From Mariniblastus sp. (lineage in GTDB: Bacteria > Planctomycetota > Planctomycetia > Pirellulales > Pirellulaceae): a stretch of 64,000 nucleotides of DNA. Shown in pieces: positions 37,810-45,189 of the stretch. The notes under the pieces were generated by a model. That model was given only the letters and a program-made list of their open reading frames with translations, ran no database searches and was not told where the DNA came from. How positions within the stretch are numbered: position 1 is the first letter of the stretch; each line of letters begins with the position of its first letter. The stretch spans positions 1 to 64,000 of the forward strand of contig JAPKBL010000011.1 in the NCBI GenBank assembly GCA_028823415.1, written 5' to 3'. Both the position numbers and the translations under genes were made by a program.

Positions 37810-39141
37810 ATGAATAGCTTTTCCCACTCAATCGCTACCGGCTTAAATCTCTGGACGCCAGTGACCGTTCTGATTGTCTTGGTTTACTCTATTTCGCCGC
37901 TGCAAGCCCAGCTGCCATCCAGTTCGAAAAAATCCCTCGCCGTCGACGAAGTCATCACAATTGACGGCAAACGCTTCTACGGCATCATTTTAGGGAATTC
38001 CAATCGCGATGGATTAACGATTATGGTCCGTCGATCATGGCTTGATAAAACCCACCCAGAGTTTTATCAAGTCCATCTCAAGGAGGAATCTGAAAAAGAA
38101 ACGGAAGCGATGTCTAATCATCTTTTTCGATTGGAAGCTTGGTGGAAATCCCGCAAGGAAAATGCAGAGTTGGTGACATTTGTAGATCGTGAAATGGCGC
38201 GTATTGAGAACGAGCGCGAGTCCAAACAGAAAAATCAAAATGCCGAATTGAAACCTTTCACTCTGCTTAATTTCCCGGCAACCGAGTTACGAAAAGTTTA
38301 TCAGCAAACACGTGATCGCCACCAAATGGCTGGAGTTGCCTGGAAGCACAATATCGATCGAGTCACCACGCGATCGATCAAAGCCATCCAACGAGATCTT
38401 GAATCCAAAAAAGTTGATTGGAAAAAGGAGACCTTCGACCTCTCTGACAAACTAACGATCTCACAGGAACAATCAGAAACTCAATGGAGGACCAGGGTTG
38501 CTTTGATCGAATACCAACTCTGTCAGCCGCTTGATTTTCAAGGAACCGGCTCGATGTTAGTGCGTATCGAACCCAATCAACCCAATCTAATGCCGGGTGA
38601 CATCAACACCTTGATGAGCCAGCTAATGAATTCGAAAATGCCATCGGATTTGAACGACCTCTTATCGGGTAACCCGCTTCTTAAGGAATTGGGAATTAGC
38701 GGCAATTCAAAAAGCAACAAATCAAAACCGGAGTCCGACTGGTGGCAGAGTGCAGCAAAAATTGCCGAGTCAGAAAAAATCAATGGTTTCTCGACCGCCC
38801 GAGTGGTCAGTGAAATGAGCGGCAACGACGCCCGAGTTGAGCTGTGTTTCTTTGCACAGATCAAACCAGGTCAATGGAAGCAAGTCGTCACCTTCGAGTC
38901 CCACGCGTCCCACAACGACGTCGACGGGGCCGAGGTCGATCGGATCAACAACGATCCGCAAATCAAGGGCCTGTTAGATATCACCCGCGGCTTGGGAATT
39001 GGGTCAACCGACATGATCGACAAAGCGGTTCGCCACGGCGCTGCCACCAAAATAGCATTAGACAAGTCCAGAGATAAATTCTATCAATTCCTGGAGAAGC
39101 ACGTTAAGCGCTCTGACAGCCCGCCGCTACCGATCAAATGA
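37810..39141 (+). CDS. Exported protein of unknown function, 443 aa
   Basis: A signal peptide is visible (hydrophobic VTVLIVLVYSISPLQA, with likely cleavage near Ala34-Gln35). The mature protein begins with a short strand-rich part (AVDEVITIDGKRFYGIIL), followed by long charged helices (about 90-190, EARNER- and KEE-like). The second half is mixed (about 210-443), with VALIEYQLCQPLDF, a GSMLVRIEPNQPN strand and VELCFFAQIKPGQWKQVVTFES. I recognise no family and no catalytic motif. The early part could be a small SH3-like segment, as seen in other planctomycete exported proteins; this is a guess. The gene is preceded by TATAAT and by the candidate small-RNA unit, and ends near a palindromic hairpin shared with the convergent PhyH gene. 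Confidence 0.7.
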   Translation: MNSFSHSIATGLNLWTPVTVLIVLVYSISPLQAQLPSSSKKSLAVDEVITIDGKRFYGIILGNSNRDGLTIMVRRSWLDKTHPEFYQVHLKEESEKETEAMSNHLFRLEAWWKSRKENAELVTFVDREMARIENERESKQKNQNAELKPFTLLNFPATELRKVYQQTRDRHQMAGVAWKHNIDRVTTRSIKAIQRDLESKKVDWKKETFDLSDKLTISQEQSETQWRTRVALIEYQLCQPLDFQGTGSMLVRIEPNQPNLMPGDINTLMSQLMNSKMPSDLNDLLSGNPLLKELGISGNSKSNKSKPESDWWQSAAKIAESEKINGFSTARVVSEMSGNDARVELCFFAQIKPGQWKQVVTFESHASHNDVDGAEVDRINNDPQIKGLLDITRGLGIGSTDMIDKAVRHGAATKIALDKSRDKFYQFLEKHVKRSDSPPLPIK

Positions 39142-39151
39142 TACTTCGAGT

Positions 39152-39167
39152 CAGACCTCGAGGTCTG
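39152..39167. terminator. Palindromic hairpin between convergent genes
   Basis: CAGACCTCGAGGTCTG is a perfect 16-bp palindrome that folds into a 6-bp stem with a TCGA loop. It lies in the 57-bp gap between the stops of two convergent genes. On the plus strand it is followed by GAATTTCG. It is a plausible bidirectional terminator, though the U-tract is poor. Confidence 0.4.
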
Positions 39168-39198
39168 GAATTTCGATCGCCTAACACTCAATCGAATT

Positions 39199-40038
39199 TC
39201 ACTTCAACGACTCAAGATGCGTTGACCAACTGATCTTGTCATTGTGGGAATGTGTAAATCCAATTTCACGTTCAAAGTCGACGGTTTGCTTGGATCGGTG
39301 AGCAACAATGTAGGTTCGTCGCCAGCGTTCCGACTGATTCCCCCCTGAGCCGTGAACAATGCGTTCATTATGCACACTGATACTACCGCGTTTAACCGGT
39401 AAAAAAACGACTTGATCCTCAGGCTTCAATTCGGCCGTCAACACGTGCGAGTCTTCACGGTTGTCAACATCATCCGAAGATAGCATTGGCCGGTGAGGCC
39501 GCAAATCCGTTTCTAGGTGAGAGCCAGGAACAACTTGCAAACAACCGTTATCCTCATCGGCATCATCAAGTGCCAGTGAACAGGTCGTCGTCACCGTATC
39601 GGGGGTACCAGTCGGCCAATAACCCAAATCCTGATGCCACGCGAATTTCGCGCCACCTTTTTTAGGTCGCTTTGCGAGAAACTGATCGTAATCAAGAGTA
39701 ATTTGATCCCCAATTAACTGACGACCGATCGACTCGGCACGACGTTCGTAAATATTTCCAACCAATTCGGGTCGATACTTACGTGGCAGCACAGCATTAA
39801 CCAGTTGAAAATCCTCAAAACTTCGATCGTACGGCCCGCTCATGTCGCAAAAATCTCGCCCCATTCCAGGAACCTCGCCCGCAATGAATGCCTGGTAGAC
39901 ACTCTCAAACGTCGCGATCTCGGGCTCTGTGATCACTTCCTCAAGCACGATGTAACCCTTTCGGTGATAGGTCGCAATCTGTTCTTCGCTAAGCCAGTAA
40001 TTGTCTCCGTCAATTCCCAGCGTTTCAGTCTCGGCCAT
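39199..40038 (-). CDS. Phytanoyl-CoA dioxygenase family protein (PhyH)
   Basis: The enzyme is a predicted Fe(II)/2-oxoglutarate-dependent oxygenase. The iron ligands His-x-Asp are in FAWHQDLGYW. The distal His is in ERIVHGSGGNQ, followed by the Arg (RRTYIVAH) that normally binds 2-oxoglutarate. NCLQVVPGSHLETDL-type residues around 175-190 are also typical of the PhyH family. The length of 279 aa is normal. The substrate is unknown; planctomycete genomes hold many PhyH paralogues, often next to sugar or sulfatase genes. It is the last gene of the minus-strand cluster 39199-48165, 90 bp after the esterase gene. Confidence 0.9.
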   Translation of the reverse strand: MAETETLGIDGDNYWLSEEQIATYHRKGYIVLEEVITEPEIATFESVYQAFIAGEVPGMGRDFCDMSGPYDRSFEDFQLVNAVLPRKYRPELVGNIYERRAESIGRQLIGDQITLDYDQFLAKRPKKGGAKFAWHQDLGYWPTGTPDTVTTTCSLALDDADEDNGCLQVVPGSHLETDLRPHRPMLSSDDVDNREDSHVLTAELKPEDQVVFLPVKRGSISVHNERIVHGSGGNQSERWRRTYIVAHRSKQTVDFEREIGFTHSHNDKISWSTHLESLK

Positions 40039-40128
40039 CTTACTACTCTCTTTTCTAAAAATAAAAAACCCGCTTCTCTTTGGCTGACACCATGACGATC
40101 ACATCGACCAACCAACCAAAACCAAATT

Positions 40129-41142
40129 TTACTTTGTTCCAACACCAAAGTTCTTCTCGTGAAACCTCATGATCTCGAGTCCACGATTTTTATAAATTTC
40201 CATCGCACTGTGCCCAACCTCGGGTACGATTATTTTTTGATGTTTGATCCCTTGTGATTCTAAATAGGCCATCCACTCTAAATTATTTTCATAATTAAAC
40301 CCTTTATCACCAACGTGGACCAGAATATTCAGCGGTGCTAGTCCGGTATTTGATTTTAATTTATCTAAGTAGACCGAAGCTAAATCCCAAGTATTATCTC
40401 CTTTGGCAAAACTTAATTTTGGCGATTCTTGTCCGCCACTCTCGGATATCTTTTTTTCTGTTGCATGCCCACCACCACCGGGGGATGCACTGCAGAACAA
40501 TTCCGGGTACCGAAACATTAGCCGCGCCGTCCCGCGACCACCTTGTGAAAAACCCTCAATCCCTCTGCCGGCACGCGCTGCGATTGTCCGATAGGTCGAA
40601 TCGATGTGAGGGATCAATTCTTTGATAAAAACATCCGCGCCCTGCGCTCGGCGATCATTCGGCATGTTGTAATGACTGACAGGGCCACCGTTGACGAATA
40701 CATAAATCATCGGTGCAACTTTTCCGGTAGCTATCGCACGGTTAATTTCAGCAATTAACTTGATCGACTTGAGTTCACTTCCAGGACGCCCTCCGTGAAG
40801 ATAGTAAACCACTGGATATCTTTTCTTCGAACCCACCGATTTTGCATACTCCGCAGGAAGGTAAATGCAGTAACCCACCTTCGTATTCAGGCTCGGACTC
40901 TCGAACGTTCCATGCCGTAGACCTGGGATTTTCACTCCCGACGGTTGCAGCCGATTCACCCAACGAAACGGAGCGGGCGCCTTTTTCGCGCCACCGTTTT
41001 TCTGTTTTTTAGTGACTCTCGGATTTTGAGAATTCTTTGACTTGGCTTCCTCTTGCGCGATAACTCCCTGCCCTCCCAAAACAGCAGACAACAAGCCAAT
41101 CAGCAAAACAAGACAAAACCTCTGCAAATAACATCGGAACAT
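40129..41142 (-). CDS. Exported esterase, alpha/beta hydrolase (esterase D-like, PF00756)
   Basis: The protein is a secreted carboxylesterase-like hydrolase. The ATG at 41142 is preferred because GGGAG lies 7 nt upstream and the signal peptide (FRCYLQRFCLVLLIGLLSAV, ending near VIAQE) starts there; an earlier ATG would add nine residues. A Lys/Ala-rich linker (about 32-60) precedes the hydrolase domain, with YPVVYYLHGGRPGS (oxyanion loop), the nucleophile in EGFSQGGRGTARLM, and a candidate His in VPEVGHSAMEIY. The closest known group is the esterase D/feruloyl esterase/XynZ type. Removal of acyl groups from polysaccharide is a sensible role in this cluster (inference). Confidence 0.85.
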   Translation of the reverse strand: MFRCYLQRFCLVLLIGLLSAVLGGQGVIAQEEAKSKNSQNPRVTKKQKNGGAKKAPAPFRWVNRLQPSGVKIPGLRHGTFESPSLNTKVGYCIYLPAEYAKSVGSKKRYPVVYYLHGGRPGSELKSIKLIAEINRAIATGKVAPMIYVFVNGGPVSHYNMPNDRRAQGADVFIKELIPHIDSTYRTIAARAGRGIEGFSQGGRGTARLMFRYPELFCSASPGGGGHATEKKISESGGQESPKLSFAKGDNTWDLASVYLDKLKSNTGLAPLNILVHVGDKGFNYENNLEWMAYLESQGIKHQKIIVPEVGHSAMEIYKNRGLEIMRFHEKNFGVGTK

Positions 41143-41237
41143 GAATAACTCCCACGGGCACCGGGGCATTACCCCCTTGAATAATTAAAACAATGACCCT
41201 TCATGAGCCCCGGCAACAAGCAGCGATTTTTGATCGC

Positions 41238-42689
41238 TCAAACTAATTCGGGAACTTCATAACCGGCTCGATATTCCCGTTTAATGAACTGGTTGGCCCG
41301 TTTCGCTTCCTTCCCGATAAACCTTCCGGCTTCAGGATTAAGCTCCAGCATCGGGCTCAAGCGAATTTGGTCGCTTTCCATTTTGATGCCATGAACTTGC
41401 GTGTGGGCATTCATTTCGTTCATCAAGGTTGACCACTGCGTTATATCGATCTCTTTGGCCTGATCGGAAGAATACTTATCACCACATTGAAATGCAATAT
41501 TCGCGAGATTGCACCAACCCGTGCTGTGGTGACCCACTTCGACTTCCGCATTCTGTTGCGAGCGATCTCGATCTCTTACTGCATTTAGAAAATTCTGCTG
41601 ATGTAAACCATTACCACTGTTTCCACTAAATTGTTTAATCAACTTGCCATCATTATCGTACGCGGCCCCCCTCCCCCGCTGTCCGTGATAGTATCCACCT
41701 TCGCCATAAACAATGTATCCGCTACCAGGTCCAGGATGCGGAGCGGATTTTTTTCCACCGGGAACTGATGGCAGATTGGAAAGTCCAATGACCACCGGAA
41801 TTCCGCCCGTGTCAAAATAAACAAAGTGAACATTCGGCGTCTCGCCAGCATCATTCCAAACAATTCTACCGCCACCGCCAAAGATCTTTTGCGGAAGAGT
41901 TACTTTGTCCAAAAAGACATTATTCCTAACATCATCGAGAACGTGCACACCCCAATTGCCCATTTCGCCTGAGCCGGTATTCCAGTCCCAGTGCCAATCG
42001 TAATGCAGGCTCTTGCGGAATATCGGTTTGTCTTGAGCAGGGCCAAGCCAAAGGTCATAAGCGATGTTTTTGTCAACACTCAGCGGAGTTTCGCGTTTTC
42101 CAATCGAGGCCCGGACACCGAATCGATTTACACGACAGGCCTTGAGATCTCCAATCGCCTTGTCTTCATGAAGCAATTGTTTGACCTGAGCCTGCATCGG
42201 ATCGGACCGTTGCTGCGTTCCAATTTGACAGATTCGGTTGTACTTGCGAGATGCCGCTACGGTCTGCTCACCTTCCCACTGACTATGGGAAAGTGGCTTT
42301 TCTACATACACATCCTTGCCCGCTTCCATCGCCCTAATGGCTCCAAGGCAATGCCAATGGTTACAAGTTGCCACAACAGCTACGTCAACATTATCACTGT
42401 CACAAAGGCCTCGCATGTCCGCCCAGCCTTCGGCCTTTTTATACTCCCGGCTCATCTTATCAACGCGGCTTAAATCCGGATCACACAAGCCGGTGATATT
42501 CACTCCATCCACTTTGGAAAACTGTTTTGCCAGCTGGCCAGCGCGACTGCCACAACTAATGAAACCCACATTGATTGAATCGTTCGCACTCATGTGGCGA
42601 GAAGCTCTCAATGAACTTGCGGGCAATGACATCATTACTCCCGCGCTTAGCCCACCAGCGACGAATTGACGACGTGAAATTTTTGACAT
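41238..42689 (-). CDS. Gfo/Idh/MocA family oxidoreductase, Tat-exported
   Basis: The protein is a predicted NAD(P)-dependent sugar or inositol oxidoreductase. The start MSKISRRQFVAGGLSAGVMM is a twin-arginine signal, so it should act outside the cytoplasm with its cofactor bound before export. The Rossmann domain follows (INVGFISCGSRAGQLAK, about 39-55), with the conserved EKP (130-132; VEKPLSHS) that carries the catalytic Lys. The second half (about 160-480) is the alpha/beta C-terminal domain of the large, planctomycete-type subfamily. The length of 483 aa suits that group. It lies between the esterase and the DUF1080 gene, about 95-103 bp from each. Confidence 0.92.
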   Translation of the reverse strand: MSKISRRQFVAGGLSAGVMMSLPASSLRASRHMSANDSINVGFISCGSRAGQLAKQFSKVDGVNITGLCDPDLSRVDKMSREYKKAEGWADMRGLCDSDNVDVAVVATCNHWHCLGAIRAMEAGKDVYVEKPLSHSQWEGEQTVAASRKYNRICQIGTQQRSDPMQAQVKQLLHEDKAIGDLKACRVNRFGVRASIGKRETPLSVDKNIAYDLWLGPAQDKPIFRKSLHYDWHWDWNTGSGEMGNWGVHVLDDVRNNVFLDKVTLPQKIFGGGGRIVWNDAGETPNVHFVYFDTGGIPVVIGLSNLPSVPGGKKSAPHPGPGSGYIVYGEGGYYHGQRGRGAAYDNDGKLIKQFSGNSGNGLHQQNFLNAVRDRDRSQQNAEVEVGHHSTGWCNLANIAFQCGDKYSSDQAKEIDITQWSTLMNEMNAHTQVHGIKMESDQIRLSPMLELNPEAGRFIGKEAKRANQFIKREYRAGYEVPELV

Positions 42690-42792
42690 GCAAAACTCTG
42701 AGATAGTTATTGACGATTTTTAAAAACTGATTGTACCCTAGGGAGCGCTGGATTTCATCGAACGCGCCATCCCCTCTCTTCCTTTCGATATT

Positions 42793-43530
42793 TTACTTGA
42801 TCACAGGTGCTGTGTTCGACTCATCTGCCATTCCATCAGGAAGTTCCATAATTTTGATAGTACGAAAGTGGATTTCCCGCCCCTCGGACTCCAAACACAA
42901 ATACCCTTTTTTTACCGAAGCGTCCCGGATCCCATTTACGAATTTTCCGTTGATCGATAATTTCACATTCCCGTCAACCGCCACCACAACATATCGGTTC
43001 CACTGCCCCACACCTTTGCAACGGTGCTCCACCGATTTACTGCGATTCCCACGAGGATTTTCAGGTGTCGCAGTCATCCCTCCCGCCCCAAACAATTCGC
43101 CCTGCACGTAAGCAATCGGAGGCAAGGACCCATCTTTCCTTTTATGTTGATTGACCCAATCCAGTTCGAGCATCTGAACCTCCATGCCTTTAGGCAATCG
43201 AATTCGCGGATCGGGAATCGCATCACACCATAAAAAGACACCTGAATTCCCCCCAGGCTGCATGTGTCGCCATTCAATTTCAAGAATGAAATTTTCATAC
43301 TGTCGGTCCGATCGCATCACGCCAATCGGCTTGCCAGTGCACACCAACAATCCATCTTTGACCGACCATGTCTCCGGTGATGTATTCACGTCGACCCAAC
43401 CGGTTAGATCCTTCCCATTGAAAAGATCTCGAAAACCCAGTTCCTCTTTTCCTTGACTCTCCTGCCCACCAACGCCCCCCAGACCGCACATGAATCCGAC
43501 AAATAAAAACACGGTAAATCTTAAAATCAC
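42793..43530 (-). CDS. DUF1080 (3-keto-disaccharide hydrolase-like) exported protein
   Basis: The N-terminal hydrophobic stretch (about 1-22) is a signal peptide. The body is a concanavalin-like beta-sandwich of the DUF1080 family, recognised by [12 protein letters not shown] (about 36-47), SVKDGLLVC and [18 protein letters not shown]. The final strand is [19 protein letters not shown]. Some members have been shown to cleave 3-keto-glycosides, a reaction that fits well with neighbouring Gfo/Idh/MocA oxidoreductases, which can make 3-keto sugars (inference). The length of 245 aa is usual. The gene is in the middle of the minus-strand cluster. Confidence 0.9.
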   Translation of the reverse strand: MILRFTVFLFVGFMCGLGGVGGQESQGKEELGFRDLFNGKDLTGWVDVNTSPETWSVKDGLLVCTGKPIGVMRSDRQYENFILEIEWRHMQPGGNSGVFLWCDAIPDPRIRLPKGMEVQMLELDWVNQHKRKDGSLPPIAYVQGELFGAGGMTATPENPRGNRSKSVEHRCKGVGQWNRYVVVAVDGNVKLSINGKFVNGIRDASVKKGYLCLESEGREIHFRTIKIMELPDGMADESNTAPVIK

Positions 43531-43634
43531 CTGGTCACCTCATTTAGTTAAGTCTTCAGCAATTCCCATGATTGCTTGATCTTGTTCTTCCATCTCTTCG
43601 TCAATTTTTTCGAACTGTCACAACTGGAGCTACG

Positions 43635-45104
43635 TTAAATAATCTCACGAATGACGTGCCCGTGCACGTCAGTCAATCTTCGATCGATTCCATTATGTCG
43701 GACTGTCAGTTTCAAATGATTCAAGCCCAATAAATGAAGCAGCGTCGCGTGAATATCGTAAACCTGTGTTGGGTTCTCCCGGTCGAGTGGTTTAAATCCC
43801 CACTGATCCGATTCACCATGTGACATGCCACCACGAATGCCCCCGCCACATAACCAATTCGTAAACACATGGGGATTGTGATCCCGCCCAGTACTGCCTT
43901 GCGTCGATGGCATCCGCCCGAATTCTGTCGTCCACAACACGATCGTATCGTCCAACAACCCTCGCTGTTTCAAGTCTTGAATCAGCGCAGATGCCCCGCG
44001 GGCCATCCCGCGGGCCAACGGACCGTGTTCTCGTTTTAGATCTTCGTGACTGTCCCAGTTGCGTCGAGGAAAACTGTTATCGTTCCCCGACCAAATCTGG
44101 ACATATCGAACACCACGTTCCAGCAACCGCCTCGCAATCAAACACTTCCTGCCAAAGTACTCGATTTCCTCCGGCACATTAATGGTCTCAGGATATTCCG
44201 CACCCGCCCGATCAAGCCCGTACATTTTCATGATATGAGCCGGCTCGGACGACAAATCGAGAGCCTCCGGAGCACTCAATTGCATTTTGGCCGCAAGTTC
44301 GTAAGTTCGCAGTCTCGATTCTAACCGCTCGTCTCCCTCACGCGTTGTGGCGAAGTCACGATTCAATTTATCAAGTAGCTTGAGTCCCTGAGCATGACTT
44401 GCCGGCGTCACCAATTCACTTTTCGGAAACAAATCTCGAATCGGTCGCTCTCGCTGCGGAAAAATCGTCGTGCCTTGCGAACTGGTGGGCAAAAAAGCGG
44501 AACCCCAGTTTTTAGGCCCATTGCTTGCAAACCCCCGATGATCAGGCAGCACGACAAATGCCGGAAGATTTTCGTTCTCGCTCCCCAATGCATAGCTAAC
44601 CCACGAACCGACTCCAGGGAATCCAGGACGCTGAAAACCCGTAGCCTGCAAATAGGTAGCTTGACTATGGACTCCCGTTTTCCCAGTCATGTTGTGAATG
44701 AATGCCATCTCATCAACACAGCAGCCAAGATCTGCAACTGCGTCGCTGAGCATCTTGCCGGAAGCACCGTATGGCCGAAATTGAAACGGGGATTTCATCC
44801 ACGGGCCGAGACCATTTTGAAACGCCTCAACTTTTTCGCCAAAATCAGAAGGCTCGCCATGATGTTTTTCAAGCGCCGGTTTGTGATCAAAAAGATCGAT
44901 ATGACTTGCAGCGCCCGCCATAAAAAGCTGAACCACTCTCTTGGCCCGCGGAGGATGATGCAAAATGCCAGAGGTAGCGCCTGGCCGGTTCCCCTCCGGC
45001 TCACTTGCTCGACTTTCTAAGTTCAATAAATCCATGAGCGCGAGGGAACCGAAACCCCATGCGCTCTCAAACAAAAACTTTCGCCTTAACAGATCAATTG
45101 CCAT
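43635..45104 (-). CDS. DUF1501 domain-containing protein
   Basis: This is the second DUF1501 protein of the window, 489 aa. Family markers are KRVVQLFMAGAASHIDLFDHKP (about 54-75), LWTTEFGRMPSTQGSTGRDHNPHVF-type residues in the last third, and the C-terminal LLHLLGLNHLKLTVRHNGIDRRLTDVHGHV. It starts MAIDLLRRKFLFESAWGFGSLALMDLL, which is Tat-like (LRRKFL) but with a weaker hydrophobic core than the copy at 783-2243. It lies 85 bp after the PSD1 gene at 45190 and is probably translated from the same mRNA. Its function should parallel the first copy, but the neighbours (DUF1080, oxidoreductase, esterase) suggest a carbohydrate substrate. Confidence 0.9.
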   Translation of the reverse strand: MAIDLLRRKFLFESAWGFGSLALMDLLNLESRASEPEGNRPGATSGILHHPPRAKRVVQLFMAGAASHIDLFDHKPALEKHHGEPSDFGEKVEAFQNGLGPWMKSPFQFRPYGASGKMLSDAVADLGCCVDEMAFIHNMTGKTGVHSQATYLQATGFQRPGFPGVGSWVSYALGSENENLPAFVVLPDHRGFASNGPKNWGSAFLPTSSQGTTIFPQRERPIRDLFPKSELVTPASHAQGLKLLDKLNRDFATTREGDERLESRLRTYELAAKMQLSAPEALDLSSEPAHIMKMYGLDRAGAEYPETINVPEEIEYFGRKCLIARRLLERGVRYVQIWSGNDNSFPRRNWDSHEDLKREHGPLARGMARGASALIQDLKQRGLLDDTIVLWTTEFGRMPSTQGSTGRDHNPHVFTNWLCGGGIRGGMSHGESDQWGFKPLDRENPTQVYDIHATLLHLLGLNHLKLTVRHNGIDRRLTDVHGHVIREII

Positions 45105-45189
45105 AAACCTAACTCTTCACGACTGATAAACAACCCAGAATCGCCAGCACGAACACACCTCCGGATCGTACTCCTTCACTCTCATTCGA

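Noticed and set aside
44394-45020. 208-codon plus-strand open frame
   Set aside because: It is antisense to the DUF1501 gene and has no ribosome site or family similarity.
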